A stretch of 64,000 nucleotides of DNA from Oscillospiraceae bacterium (GCA_009777725.1 WRLG01000018.1:1-64000), one strand, 5' to 3'; counted from the first letter of the stretch, positions 35,749 through 45,219 are shown. Notes: generated by a model from the letters alone, not told the origin. Numbers and translations are program-made.

Positions 35749-36456
35749 GTGATACCGCCTTTACAGGAGTTTAAAGGATTATTTTCGGACTGCGGCTTGT
35801 CCGTGTCGGATGAGCAATATGAAAAGCTCCGCGGTTATGCCGAGTTGCTGTTAGAGTGGAACGGGAGGGTAAATTTAACCAAAATAACCGCCCCCTGCGA
35901 TATTGCCGTAAAGCATTTTTTAGACAGCGCGCTGATTTTAAAATACGCCGCTCCCCCCCAATGCGCCGCGCTGATTGATGTCGGAACAGGGGCGGGCTTC
36001 CCCGGAATCCCCTTGAAAATATTTTGCGAAAGCCTTCACTTGACCTTGCTTGACAGCCAAAATAAGCGCGTTAATTTTCTCAAAGCCGTATCGGACAGCC
36101 TATTGCTTAACGCCGCTTGCGTTCACGCCCGCGCCGAGGAGGCGGGCAGAAACCCCGCGTTCCGAGAATGTTATGACATAGCTACAGCCCGCGCTGTTGC
36201 TCCCCTGCCGATTTTGTGCGAATATTGCCTGCCGTTTGTAAAAATTGGCGGGGCGTTTATTGCTATGAAAGGTCCGGGCGAGGATTATAAAGCCGCTCAA
36301 AGCTCCGTTGATATTTTAGGCGGTGAAATTTCCAAGGTTTGCGAATATAAACTGCCGGATGGCGGAAGGCGCGCAATTATAGTCATATCAAAGGTAAAGC
36401 CCGCGCCCGAAAAGTACCCCCGAAGTGCGGCGCGGATTGCGCGAAACCCGTTATAA
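35749..36456 (+). CDS. rsmG: 16S rRNA (guanine-N7) methyltransferase
   Basis: RsmG methylates G527 of 16S rRNA with SAM. The 235-aa protein has ELLLEWNGRVNLTKI near 32, the SAM-binding DVGTGAGFPGIPLKI near 84, and LLDSQNKRVNFL near 105. It starts at GTG 35749 after GAGGGGGCG. It is often next to mnmG/mnmE, which are not present here; it is monocistronic with its own terminator. Confidence 0.95.
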   Translation: MIPPLQEFKGLFSDCGLSVSDEQYEKLRGYAELLLEWNGRVNLTKITAPCDIAVKHFLDSALILKYAAPPQCAALIDVGTGAGFPGIPLKIFCESLHLTLLDSQNKRVNFLKAVSDSLLLNAACVHARAEEAGRNPAFRECYDIATARAVAPLPILCEYCLPFVKIGGAFIAMKGPGEDYKAAQSSVDILGGEISKVCEYKLPDGGRRAIIVISKVKPAPEKYPRSAARIARNPL

Positions 36457-36477
36457 TCACCATAAATATTAAGCCGG

Positions 36478-36510
36478 AACGTGAAATTGTAGTGTATTTT
36501 CACGTTTTTT
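36478..36510 (+). terminator. Terminator of rsmG
   Basis: AACGTGAAA (36478-36486) pairs with TTTCACGTT (36498-36506) and is followed by a T-run. Confidence 0.75.
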
Positions 36511-36514
36511 AAAT

Positions 36515-36569
36515 TTTACGCAGATTTTACATGAAGATGTACGTAGTTTTTACAAACATAGGTTATAAT
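36515..36569 (+). promoter_or_regulatory. Pho-box-like direct repeats and -10 element of the PstS-like gene
   Basis: TTTACG (36515-36520) and TTTACA (36526-36531) are exactly 11 bp apart, and a third TTTACA is at 36549-36554. TATAAT at 36564-36569 has no proper sigma-A -35. B. subtilis PhoP binds TT(A/C/T)ACA repeats with about 11-bp periodicity, so phosphate control is a reasonable inference. Confidence 0.5.
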
Positions 36570-36616
36570 CTTATTATATTAAAAAATAAAAAACAAAAAC
36601 ACGGAGGAAAATAATC

Positions 36617-37567
36617 ATGAAAAAAATATTAACAGCCGCGTTGGCGGCATCGCTTATGGTGGCTTCCCTTTCGGGATGCGGAACGAGCAGCTCGGGCGAA
36701 ATCCAGCCCAGCGCAGGAAACAACAATCCGCAGGCGGCACAAGAAACGCCGCAAAGCGAATCGGCGAACAGCAATTTCGATTTCGGCAGGCTTATATCGG
36801 TCGTATCAAGAGAAGACGGAAGCGGCACTCGCGGCGCGTTTATCGAGTTGTTCGGAGTTGAGGTAAGGGACGGCGATAACAGAACCGATATGACCACCAA
36901 GGAGGCAATTATTGCCGACAAAACCGACATTATGATGACCAACGTATCAAGCGACACCTACGCCATCGGCTATATCTCGCTGGGCTCTTTAAACAACAGC
37001 GTAAAGGCTCTGAGCATTGACGGAGCGGCGGCTTCGGTAGACAATATAGAAAACGGCTCTTATCAAATTCAAAGACCCTTTAACATCGCGACAAAAAAGG
37101 ACGGTATCTCGGAAGCGGCGCAGGATTTTGTAGATTTTATTCTTTCCGCAGAGGGTCAAGCAGTGGTTGAGGGCAGTTATATCGCAGTTGACGGGAACGC
37201 TCCCGCTTTTGAGGGCAGTCAGCCCGCAGGAAAAATTGTAGTATCGGGCTCATCCTCGGTTACTCCGATTATGGAAAGGTTAAGGGAAGCTTACCTTGAA
37301 ATTAACCCCAACGCCACAGTTGAAGTTCAAATGAGCGACTCCTCCGCAGGTATGACGGCGGCAATAAACGGCACCTGCGACATCGGCATGGCAAGCCGCG
37401 AACTTAAAGACAGCGAGTTAGCGGAGCTTAACTCCATAGCAATTGCCATAGACGGTCTCGCCGTAATTGTCAACAACGGCAACCCCGTAAACGACCTGTC
37501 AAAAGAGATGGTAAGGCAAATCTTCACAGGAGAGATTGAAAACTGGAGCGGCGTTGCAACGCAATAA
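36617..37567 (+). CDS. PstS-like phosphate-binding lipoprotein with permuted lobe order
   Basis: Lipobox LSGC gives lipidated Cys21. In the 316-aa protein the segments of PstS occur in swapped order. The lobe-2 motif SREDGSGTRGAF, normally past residue 150, comes first at about 64-75. The opening motif SGSSSVTPIMERL, the ASRELKDSE segment and the IFTGEIENWSGV segment come last. Phosphate-contacting Ser/Arg/Asp-containing loops appear intact. No pstC, pstA or pstB follows; a terminator does. Similar clostridial proteins exist to my recollection. Function as a phosphate sensor or orphan receptor is inferred. Confidence 0.82.
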   Translation: MKKILTAALAASLMVASLSGCGTSSSGEIQPSAGNNNPQAAQETPQSESANSNFDFGRLISVVSREDGSGTRGAFIELFGVEVRDGDNRTDMTTKEAIIADKTDIMMTNVSSDTYAIGYISLGSLNNSVKALSIDGAAASVDNIENGSYQIQRPFNIATKKDGISEAAQDFVDFILSAEGQAVVEGSYIAVDGNAPAFEGSQPAGKIVVSGSSSVTPIMERLREAYLEINPNATVEVQMSDSSAGMTAAINGTCDIGMASRELKDSELAELNSIAIAIDGLAVIVNNGNPVNDLSKEMVRQIFTGEIENWSGVATQ

Positions 37568-37595
37568 AGCGGGACTTGTTAAAGATTAAATTTGA

Positions 37596-37631
37596 GGGCT
37601 AAGCCATGGTTTATGGCTTAGCCCGATTTTA
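37596..37631. terminator. Bidirectional terminator between convergent genes
   Basis: GGGCTAAGCCAT (37596-37607) pairs perfectly with ATGGCTTAGCCC (37613-37624) and is followed by ATTTTAT on the plus strand. It overlaps the very end of the convergent minus-strand gene. Confidence 0.75.
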
Positions 37632-38681
37632 TACCTCATAATCAATCCCAAAACGATAAGCATACCCATCAACGCAAACGCAGAAATCAACCTTATCATT
37701 ATTATTGTAGCAAAGAATATGCTTGTTAATCGTGATGGCAAGCTTTAAAAGCTCCTTAAACTGCGGCACGGGAATGATTTTAAAGGCGGACAAATCTAAG
37801 GGGATTTCAGACATTATGATTTCATCGGAATACTTGTTTAAGATTTTATCTGCCTCTCTGATTTGCTTGGATTTGTATGACAGCAGCTTCCTTATGCCGA
37901 AATAAATCCCGAAAATATTCGCCGCTAACCAAAGGCAGAGCTTGACTATTGTTAAAGCGGTAAGGTTCCTGTTGATTCTCCCCGTTTCAACGGATGAGGA
38001 AAAGCTTTGATTCCCCGTAAATTCAGGGAGGTAAACCTCCAGCGAAATGGGAAACCTTACGCCGCGTGTCACAGCTTGGCTTATGCCGCCGCTTTTTATG
38101 TCATAGGTAAATTCAATTAGAAGCTCGGCGGTAAAGTGAACATTTTTATCTATGTTAAAATCCCTTGTATCCAGCATTCTCTGGTGCTGATTTATAAAAT
38201 CCTCGTAAAGCTTAATATGCTCGTCAAAATCGACAACATATAAGCCGCCGGGGGTATTTTCATTTTCACCGCCGAAGTGCATACTCTCCCCCTTTACACT
38301 TCCCGCTAATTCGGAAAGAATGGTTTCTTTTGAATATACGATTGGGTTTGTATTGTTATCGGAGGTTCGCTGATGCTTTATGATAAAGGTTTCCTTTGCG
38401 GTATACCAATAGGAAGTGTCCGATTCCTCGCTGAATTCGGCGGAAAAAGAGTTATTCAGCTCAATATAATCGGTATATGACAATAAATCGTAAGTCCCCT
38501 GCGGTCTGACCTCATCGCTGAATATGTCATTATCAAGGTAAACTATATCGTAGGTTACCCTGTTTTCGCCCCTCGCATTAAACATCACGGGCTTGCCGGA
38601 CACCAGTACAATGACAAATGTCCATATAATAAATTGCGCGCATATAAAAACTAAAAATCCGTAAAATTTTGATTTAAACAA
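37629..38681 (-). CDS. DUF5305-like membrane protein
   Basis: The 350-aa protein has an N-terminal membrane helix (about 6-28), a large extracytoplasmic beta-rich domain (30-240), a second helix (about 245-265), and a cytoplasmic tail. This architecture, and its place next to a SipW-type peptidase and a TasA-like protein, match DUF5305 proteins. Molecular function is unknown; it may be an assembly or accessory factor. Its own promoter is at 38707-38736. Confidence 0.65.
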   Translation of the reverse strand: MFKSKFYGFLVFICAQFIIWTFVIVLVSGKPVMFNARGENRVTYDIVYLDNDIFSDEVRPQGTYDLLSYTDYIELNNSFSAEFSEESDTSYWYTAKETFIIKHQRTSDNNTNPIVYSKETILSELAGSVKGESMHFGGENENTPGGLYVVDFDEHIKLYEDFINQHQRMLDTRDFNIDKNVHFTAELLIEFTYDIKSGGISQAVTRGVRFPISLEVYLPEFTGNQSFSSSVETGRINRNLTALTIVKLCLWLAANIFGIYFGIRKLLSYKSKQIREADKILNKYSDEIIMSEIPLDLSAFKIIPVPQFKELLKLAITINKHILCYNNNDKVDFCVCVDGYAYRFGIDYEV

Positions 38682-38706
38682 TTAACTCACCTATCCGATA
38701 ATTGAT

Positions 38707-38736
38707 TTTATAAAGATTACCCCACCGTCTTGTCAA
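38707..38736 (-). promoter_or_regulatory. Promoter of the DUF5305-like gene
   Basis: Minus-strand TTGACA (38731-38736) and TATAAA (38707-38712) with an 18-bp spacer lie just after the signal-peptidase stop. Confidence 0.6.
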
Positions 38737-38755
38737 GTGACAAAAACCCTGTGTG

Positions 38756-39952
38756 CTAAATGAGCCGGTGGAGGAATACAACAGGGTATCCTAAATAGGG
38801 TATATATGCCTTGGTAATGCCGAGCACTTCGCCTTGCTCTACGTGGTAGGGGTCGGCGGCGGCGTTAGCGTCCCCTTTGGTGATGTAGAAGGGCTCGCCC
38901 CCGGTGTAATATTGTATTTCGATTACACGGTGCATCACTTCGGCGTTGCGCTGTCTGAACAGAATAATATCTCCCTGCACCACTGTTGCCGCTACCTCTT
39001 CGGGTTTAACCTTTTCCACAAAAGCAACAGAGCCCTTATCAATTGTCCCCGTCATACTGCCCGTAAGAATGGTAACGGGGAAGAACGCGAAAGCCCTAAG
39101 GCAAAAAGCCATGACGATTACAATTGCCACTGTACTAACCGTGTAAGCTGAGTTAGATTCCTCCCTAAGACTTTCCCTTATCTTCTCTCTTTGGCGGCTT
39201 CGCGAACTATTTCCGCCATTGTTTTGACTGCCGCACATGATTGCATGATAAACGCTCACCGTAACAAGCATCAGCGCGCAGGTTATAACCGCCCACGCGA
39301 TTTTGTGCATATTCGGCATAAAGGGCGATATAATGGGGACTAGCAGGTATATCCCCCGTATAATCAGCAACGATGATAACGCGCCCTCGTAAGCCATATA
39401 GCACAATACCGCATTCAGAATCACTGCGGGGAAAACGGCGGTAAAGAAGAAATCCGTGAAATTCGCATAATTCATATCGCTCATAAAAGCGCGCAGGGTA
39501 TCAAGCTGTATAAAACTGTAAATGATGAATACCAACAACCACGCGACCTTATCCCTATGCTCCGCTTTAGCGTTTCTAATCATATTGAACCTTAAAATTT
39601 CCGACAATAACGCTGTGACGGCATATACCCAAAGGTCGTATACCACTACCCGAAAGCCCCATAACGCCGAATTCATGCCGAAGCCGTAAATCATCCCCAT
39701 GATGATTAACGCCGCCAGATAGAAAAACGCCCCGTAACCCGCGGCAATATTCGACACGCTCGCTTTCGGAATCGGTCGCTCATTAACGCCGCTCAGAGGT
39801 GTATATATCAGTAAAGCAAATAAGTAAAGCAAAGGGCGCAAGCGGACAAACAGCAATACTTCCCTATGCGGCAGAAATAAAAAAATCAATTGCGTAGTAA
39901 CCAGAATCCCTAACGCTGTTACGACTGCCGTAAGCTCATTGCTCTTTCTCAT
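38756..39952 (-). CDS. SipW-type signal peptidase I with multi-TM N-terminal domain
   Basis: The C-terminal third is an ER/SipW-type signal peptidase. The nucleophile Ser299 is in LTGSMTGTI, His341 in VMHRVIEI replaces the Lys of P-type enzymes, and ITKGDANAAAD follows. Family knowledge: SipW cleaves TasA/camelysin-like precursors, one of which is encoded immediately upstream. The first 260 or so residues add about seven or eight membrane helices; ordinary SipW is about 190 aa with few helices. The extra domain is unassigned. Confidence 0.85.
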   Translation of the reverse strand: MRKSNELTAVVTALGILVTTQLIFLFLPHREVLLFVRLRPLLYLFALLIYTPLSGVNERPIPKASVSNIAAGYGAFFYLAALIIMGMIYGFGMNSALWGFRVVVYDLWVYAVTALLSEILRFNMIRNAKAEHRDKVAWLLVFIIYSFIQLDTLRAFMSDMNYANFTDFFFTAVFPAVILNAVLCYMAYEGALSSLLIIRGIYLLVPIISPFMPNMHKIAWAVITCALMLVTVSVYHAIMCGSQNNGGNSSRSRQREKIRESLREESNSAYTVSTVAIVIVMAFCLRAFAFFPVTILTGSMTGTIDKGSVAFVEKVKPEEVAATVVQGDIILFRQRNAEVMHRVIEIQYYTGGEPFYITKGDANAAADPYHVEQGEVLGITKAYIPYLGYPVVFLHRLI

Positions 39953-39984
39953 ACCTTAAACCTCTACTGTATATTACTTAATCA

Positions 39985-40018
39985 GAAACGCGGCTAAGGA
40001 GGTATCCCGCCGCGTTTC
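39985..40018 (-). terminator. Hairpin between the TasA-like and signal-peptidase genes
   Basis: GAAACGCGGC (39985-39994) pairs with GCCGCGTTTC (40009-40018). On the minus strand no T-run follows, so it may be a weak terminator or an RNA-stability hairpin that makes the TasA-like mRNA more abundant than the peptidase message. Confidence 0.5.
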
Positions 40019-40048
40019 CGCTCTAAGCGAAGCTATGAAGAACGCCTC

Positions 40049-40609
40049 TTATTGCATCCTTGACAGGTAAAATTGATTATCCACATAAGATATGGAGATT
40101 TTGAAAGCAACCTGCTCCCCGTAAAAATCCTCTGCGTCGTCCTTCCACTTCACACCAAAGGTAAGATTCGTCACCTCATCGCCTTTGTAAATAATTGAAT
40201 TCTCTAAGGTCTGATAGCTTCCGTTGAATTCAAGGATACTGCCTAAAATTTGGCTGTGCGTTTCGCTGTTATAGTTGAAATCGTAGAGGAAGGCATCGAG
40301 TGTCCCTGTATTCCTTACATCAAAGCTGAAGAATACCTCTGAACCCGGTGCTAACAGGTCTACCGTGAAGTGTGCCGTCTGTCTGTCCGCGCTGATTTCC
40401 ATTGTTCCTGTTGAACCATCGTTTGAGTTAACGGTAATATCGTTCTCATACAGTTCAAGCAGTAAATCATTGTCAACCGGCGATTCGTTCAGGTTCGCTA
40501 CGCCCTCAAAGCTAAGCACCCCGGTTGCCGCCGCATATACGCCTCCGACTACCAATACCAATGCAAACACCAACAAAATCGTGGTCAACTTCTTATTATT
40601 TTTTTTCAC
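40049..40609 (-). CDS. TasA/camelysin-like secreted protein
   Basis: GTG 40609 with AAGGAG upstream gives 186 aa beginning KKNNKKLTTILLVFALVLVVGGVYAAATG, a SipW-type signal peptide with the family's GG(V/T)YA region. The mature part is a beta-sandwich with SEVFFSFDVRNTGTLDAFLYDF, typical of TasA/CalY fibre proteins. A longer frame upstream runs through the GC-rich repeat and is rejected. It is probably an extracellular fibre or matrix subunit processed by the downstream signal peptidase. Confidence 0.8.
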   Translation of the reverse strand: MKKNNKKLTTILLVFALVLVVGGVYAAATGVLSFEGVANLNESPVDNDLLLELYENDITVNSNDGSTGTMEISADRQTAHFTVDLLAPGSEVFFSFDVRNTGTLDAFLYDFNYNSETHSQILGSILEFNGSYQTLENSIIYKGDEVTNLTFGVKWKDDAEDFYGEQVAFKISISYVDNQFYLSRMQ

Positions 40610-40669
40610 AAAAAACAACTCCTTATAAAATTTGAATTTTTTTTTACCAGAATAAATCATGCAATTGTT

Positions 40670-40792
40670 CGCTCCCCCGTCAAAGTCGCTCCCCCCGTCA
40701 CCTGCGGGTGACACCCCCCTCTGAGAGGGGGGCAAGGAGCTTTTTTGCCTCCCTCTTTGAGGGAGGTGCCGCCCGCAGGCGGCGGAGGGAGT
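40670..40792. repeat. GC-rich double-hairpin repeat, copy 2
   Basis: Same layout as the copy at 34231, with hairpins CCCCCCTCTGAGAGGGGGG and CCTCCCTCTTTGAGGGAGG around a T6 run. It lies 6 bp beyond the stop of the 1464-aa protein gene (minus strand) and likely terminates it. Confidence 0.7.
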
Positions 40793-40797
40793 GTCCC

Positions 40798-43700
40798 CTA
40801 TTCCTCCCCGCTGAAAATTTGAGCCAGCGTATTGCTGAATGGGGTCGCAACGGGTACCATTAAGTCGTAGATTAGGCATACATTGTCATTGTCATCGTCA
40901 TTGTCATCGAATACGATAACGCCGCCGCCTTCGTCCATTGGGTCGTCATCGTATTCAGAGGAATCCAAGGGGTTGCGGGCAATGCCAAAGTCATATGAGA
41001 CAGCGATTTTAGTTGAGGCATGTCTGATAATCTGCGCCGGTTCACCGTTTACGGTAATCACGACATCATCATCAAATGCGTAGCCATCTTTAGACGAAAT
41101 CGTCATATTCGCTTTGTAGTTATACCCGTTTTTAAACGTGCGGTCATTCGGATTCCAAGCGACATCGCATGTAAAGCCTTCCTCGTCCGAGGTTGCGATT
41201 TTGTCGGGGGTTTCGCCTACTGCGGGTTCGGTTACGTAAAGGGAGATGGTTGAAATCTCCTTTTTTGAGCCTACCGTAACTTCAGCCAAATCAACTCCCC
41301 CGTAGTAGTCTGCCAGGATAATATAAATGCCTTCCTCTTTAAGGGTCATTTGGTTATTTTGGTCTATTGATATTCCTCCGTCAATTCCTCCTTCATTAAC
41401 TCCTGTGTCTTCCCATTTTATGTCAGATGCGTTAACCGTAACTTCTTTGCCTGTTGGGTCAAAAACTTTTACGGTTAAGCCGCTGTTAGGTGAGTTAAGG
41501 TCGATTACATCGCCTTTAGTGCCGGAAACACTGCCCGTTATGGTCATTTTATAGTCCGATACGGTAACGTCAGCCCAATCGCTTGTTACCCCATCATAAC
41601 GTGCGCGGATAGCATTCGTGCCTGCATACCTAAGCGTCATTTGATTATTTGTGTTTATTGTTATTTTGCCCGATTCGCGTTGCTCCCATTTTATGTCAGA
41701 TGCGTTAACCTCAATTTCTTTGCCCGCTTTGTCATAAACTTTTACGGTTAAGCCGCTGTCAGCTGAGTTAAGGTCGATTACATCGCCTACCATGCCGTTG
41801 ACACTGCCCGTTACGCTTACTGTTCCTGCAACAGGCAAAGGAGTTACAGAATAAAGAAATTGGATTATGTCCGGGCTCTTATTAATATATTGTATGGTTG
41901 TCGCTTCTTCGCCGTTAATGGTGAGGATTATATTATCAGGGTCAAAAACCGCTTTTGTGCGGTCGTTAACTGAAAGAAAAGTGTTTAAATCGTAAGTTCG
42001 TTCCTCGAATGTATCGGATGAAGTAGTTTGAGGAAACCAGTTGATTATACTGCCTTTATAATCGTTACTATCTACTACTACTTTTACATTTGAGATACGG
42101 TCGCCTACTACGGCTTGGGTTATAGTAATGTTAACTTCAGAAATACTCTCAGGAGGTTTCGGTTTTACGACAACATTCACCATACCGGTGGCTCTTACCT
42201 TACCATACCATACGCGGAGACCATAAGTACCTGCCTCTTTAAGTGTCATTTGATTATTTTCGTCTATTGATATTCCGTCATAGTATTTCTCCCATTTTAG
42301 GTCAGATCGGTTAAACGCAATTTCTTTGCCTGTTTGGTCATAAACTTTTACGATTGCGCCGCTGTCAGCTGAGTTAAGGTCGATTACATCGTCTACAGTG
42401 CCGGAAACTTCACCCGTTAAGGTTACTTTAAGTTCCCCTACGGTAACGGTCGCCCAATCGCTGAATACCCCGCCGTAACGTGCGCGGATGCCGTAAATGC
42501 CGTCTTTTTCAAGTGTCATTTTATTATTCTCGTCTATGCTTATTCCGTCAATCTCGCGTGCCTCCCATTTTATGTCAGAGGCGTTCACCCTAATTTCTTT
42601 GCCTGTCGGGTCAGTGACTTTTACTCTTACGCCGCTGTTGGGTGAGTTAAGGTCGATTACATCGCCTGCCAAGCCGGAAACACTGCCCGTTACGGTTACG
42701 GTCGGTTTCGCTACGATAACGTCAGCCCAATCGCTAAATTTCCCGTGGTAATTTGGGCGAATGTGATAAGTGCCTTCATTTTGAAGCGTCATTTGGTTAT
42801 TTTCGTCTATGAATACGCCGCGAAGGTTCTCCTGTTCCCATTTTATGTCAGTTGGGTTAACCGCAATTTCTATTCCGTTTTTGTTATAAACCATTGCAGT
42901 TACGCCGCTGTTGGGTGAGTTAAGGTCGATTACATCGCCTGCCAAGCCGGAAACACTGCCTGTTACTCTTACTGTTCCGTCATGTATAACCTCTGTCGCC
43001 GTTACCTTAATCATTGCTACTACGCTAAGGTCTGAATTTTTCGTGTACGTTCCCCTCTGTTCATCACTTGTGTATGTACTCTCGCCAATCAGATATTTCA
43101 TGTATATAATGCCGGGTTTTTTTGCTTCGAGCTTAAACTTGGTGTTGGCACTATTATAAGTAAGCTTTGCTGAAGCCGTTTCGGTTATTATTTCGTTTCC
43201 GTTACTTTTTGGAGTACTAAGAGGCGTTCCGAACTCATCGGTTAAAATCCATGAGCCGAATTGAGGGTCAAATCCGTAATATTTCACGCGGTTAATTTGG
43301 TCTTGAACATCAATATAGCCTCTGAGCCCTATGTTTGAGCTTTCAGCGACAAGGTCTACACCCACCTTCATTTCCATTTCCTTTGTTCCGTAGGCGGGTA
43401 AATCAGCAGTGCCGTATGGATTTAAATCGGCAAACATAACATGTTTAAGTGACCTCAGAGGATAAATATCTCCTTGATACTCTATGCCGTATGACGGTAG
43501 GGTGTTTGACATTTCAGCACCATGAGTTGACATAGGGACGTTGTTATACAGCGTATCTTTCAACGCATTGCCGTTTCTGAACTGTTTCGCAAACTGCCCT
43601 GAATTTTGCTTGCTGTATGCTTGATTGTTGTTGAAGTTACTCCAAGCAGCGTCTGAAATAGAGTAAACAGGTTTCTCCCCACTGCCGTCAGTTTTTGCAT

Positions 43701-45192
43701 ACATTTTGTATTGTTGTTCTCTGAGGTCTTTGGCGGCATCTCCGTATTTGTCGCCGAAAATAAAGACTGAATTTTTTTGGTTGTATTGACCCCAATGCTC
43801 TTGACCTCCATCGCCCGGTGCCATCGCGCCGGACATTGAGAAGATTGCAACTTTGTAGGTGATTTCTACAGGGCAGTTATATTCGGTAGATTCAGTAATA
43901 AACCCTGTGGATAACTCAGAGACTATTCCTGTATACGGCGGCAGGTCTATGCTTGACGCGACAGTATCTGTGTGGGTTTGAGAATCAGAAACTGAAGAAC
44001 CATGTTCCCAGCCAAACATTTGTGAGGCAGAAAACTCAAATCCTAAACTCCACTTGAATAATTCCGTAAATTTAAAATTAAAGGATGTGTTCACCGATTC
44101 CGTAAATGAATAATCATGGTGAAAAGAAGCATGGTTTTCCAATGTTTGGGTGACACTTACAGAGCGTGATGTATCCTCCGTTGTTGTAACTCCGGTGCGG
44201 TTTGTGTGTGAAACTGCCAGAGAGTTTTCCTTGTCCGTAATTTGGTAGCTAACCCCTTGCACGTTATTTTTAGCGGCTTCCTCAATATCCTTATAACCTT
44301 CCGCCGCTGTAATTATTTCCAACCCACTATCCAGTATGGGGGTTATCTTAAAATCATAAAACGCCAAACCATAGGCGTTAAACTTCCACCTGTTGTTCAT
44401 AAAATCGTTAGACCAATAAGTATGTGTAGCAGTTGTGTAAAGTACCGTTTTTCTGGTCGTGTCGGTCATCAAAGGCAGACCCACGTTACCGTCAATACTA
44501 TCAAGAACTCTATCAGTTGACGAACCAATACCCGACGCTATATCACCTGCCATTGCGCGGCGCACGTCATTAAGTGAGTTTGCGCTTTTCAATTGTTTAA
44601 TATTCATATGGTCTTGGCGTTTTGGGCTATTGTTTTTCCCGTCACCATCATATGCCTTATTGCTGTCCTGCGTCCAAGTGAGCTGCCATTGTATGTCATG
44701 AAAGCCTTGTCCTACTTCTTTCCCGCCCTTCCATTGGTCAAATGTATCCCGCGCGTCGCCTTTCCCGTATACGGTATAGTGCGTGTGCTCTTTAAACAGC
44801 ATATAAGCGACTTGTGCCCAATATCCAAGCAAAGAGCCTCCGTCAGAAGCATCGCTCCACATGGCTTTCTTGTAAAGCTCTGCAGGCTCCATGTCGTCCG
44901 CCATTTTCTCGCCGCCGTTAAGGTCATAATAAGTAATACCATTAATTTTTGCTGATTTAACGCCGATTTTTTTGCCGTTTGAGTCTAATAGATAATCAAC
45001 CTCTGTTGAGCTCCCCGCCATTTGCGGCTCTTCGGAGTTTTCCGGCTCTTCTTTCTCCTCTTGCTCTTGTTCCTCTTCCTCTTGTTGCTCTTGACCTTGC
45101 TCTTCGGGCACTTGCTCCTCAGCCGCCGCCACCATACTAACAAGCGAAACGCTCATAGCCAAAGCAAGCAGCAGGGCGATTGCCTTTTTCAT
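40798..45192 (-). CDS. Large secreted protein with aerolysin/ETX-MTX2-like core and five Ig-like repeats
   Basis: 1464 aa. A signal peptide (1-24) is followed by a Glu/Gln-rich linker (25-57). The N-terminal domain leads to a Ser/Thr-rich amphipathic stretch with paired strands (about 320-435: SVTQTLENHASF, SVSDSQTHTD, SIDLPPYTGIVSELS, YNCPVEITYKVAIF), which resembles the insertion loop and PP-turn of aerolysin or ETX/MTX2 pore-formers. Then come five copies of a roughly 90-aa domain (VTGSVSGLAGDVIDLNS...GISIDENNQMTL; about 735-1010 and 1120-1305) split by another Ig-like domain. The tail carries DDDVVITVNGE and the motifs VCLIYDLM and PFSNTL. GAGGAGG precedes ATG. Paralog of the next gene upstream. 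Toxin activity is inferred, not shown. Confidence 0.75.
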   Translation of the reverse strand: MKKAIALLLALAMSVSLVSMVAAAEEQVPEEQGQEQQEEEEQEQEEKEEPENSEEPQMAGSSTEVDYLLDSNGKKIGVKSAKINGITYYDLNGGEKMADDMEPAELYKKAMWSDASDGGSLLGYWAQVAYMLFKEHTHYTVYGKGDARDTFDQWKGGKEVGQGFHDIQWQLTWTQDSNKAYDGDGKNNSPKRQDHMNIKQLKSANSLNDVRRAMAGDIASGIGSSTDRVLDSIDGNVGLPLMTDTTRKTVLYTTATHTYWSNDFMNNRWKFNAYGLAFYDFKITPILDSGLEIITAAEGYKDIEEAAKNNVQGVSYQITDKENSLAVSHTNRTGVTTTEDTSRSVSVTQTLENHASFHHDYSFTESVNTSFNFKFTELFKWSLGFEFSASQMFGWEHGSSVSDSQTHTDTVASSIDLPPYTGIVSELSTGFITESTEYNCPVEITYKVAIFSMSGAMAPGDGGQEHWGQYNQKNSVFIFGDKYGDAAKDLREQQYKMYAKTDGSGEKPVYSISDAAWSNFNNNQAYSKQNSGQFAKQFRNGNALKDTLYNNVPMSTHGAEMSNTLPSYGIEYQGDIYPLRSLKHVMFADLNPYGTADLPAYGTKEMEMKVGVDLVAESSNIGLRGYIDVQDQINRVKYYGFDPQFGSWILTDEFGTPLSTPKSNGNEIITETASAKLTYNSANTKFKLEAKKPGIIYMKYLIGESTYTSDEQRGTYTKNSDLSVVAMIKVTATEVIHDGTVRVTGSVSGLAGDVIDLNSPNSGVTAMVYNKNGIEIAVNPTDIKWEQENLRGVFIDENNQMTLQNEGTYHIRPNYHGKFSDWADVIVAKPTVTVTGSVSGLAGDVIDLNSPNSGVRVKVTDPTGKEIRVNASDIKWEAREIDGISIDENNKMTLEKDGIYGIRARYGGVFSDWATVTVGELKVTLTGEVSGTVDDVIDLNSADSGAIVKVYDQTGKEIAFNRSDLKWEKYYDGISIDENNQMTLKEAGTYGLRVWYGKVRATGMVNVVVKPKPPESISEVNITITQAVVGDRISNVKVVVDSNDYKGSIINWFPQTTSSDTFEERTYDLNTFLSVNDRTKAVFDPDNIILTINGEEATTIQYINKSPDIIQFLYSVTPLPVAGTVSVTGSVNGMVGDVIDLNSADSGLTVKVYDKAGKEIEVNASDIKWEQRESGKITINTNNQMTLRYAGTNAIRARYDGVTSDWADVTVSDYKMTITGSVSGTKGDVIDLNSPNSGLTVKVFDPTGKEVTVNASDIKWEDTGVNEGGIDGGISIDQNNQMTLKEEGIYIILADYYGGVDLAEVTVGSKKEISTISLYVTEPAVGETPDKIATSDEEGFTCDVAWNPNDRTFKNGYNYKANMTISSKDGYAFDDDVVITVNGEPAQIIRHASTKIAVSYDFGIARNPLDSSEYDDDPMDEGGGVIVFDDNDDDNDNVCLIYDLMVPVATPFSNTLAQIFSGEE
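41270..42990 (-). repeat. Tandem coding repeats (about 270-280 bp unit) for Ig-like domains
   Basis: Five copies, in blocks of three (about 42170-42990) and two (about 41270-41830), each contain an almost unchanged GGTCGATTACATCG core. A sixth single copy lies in the paralog near 46205. High DNA identity suggests recent duplication and possible copy-number change. Confidence 0.75.
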
Positions 45193-45219
45193 AAAAGCTC
45201 CTCCTCGTAAAATTTATTG

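Noticed and set aside
40610..40879. N-terminal 90-residue extension of the TasA-like protein
   Set aside because: It translates the GC-rich repeat and overlaps the end of the next gene; the GTG at 40609 has a proper ribosome site and signal peptide.
41270..42990. Regular repeats resembling a CRISPR array
   Set aside because: Units are about 270 bp, in frame, and encode Ig-like domains.
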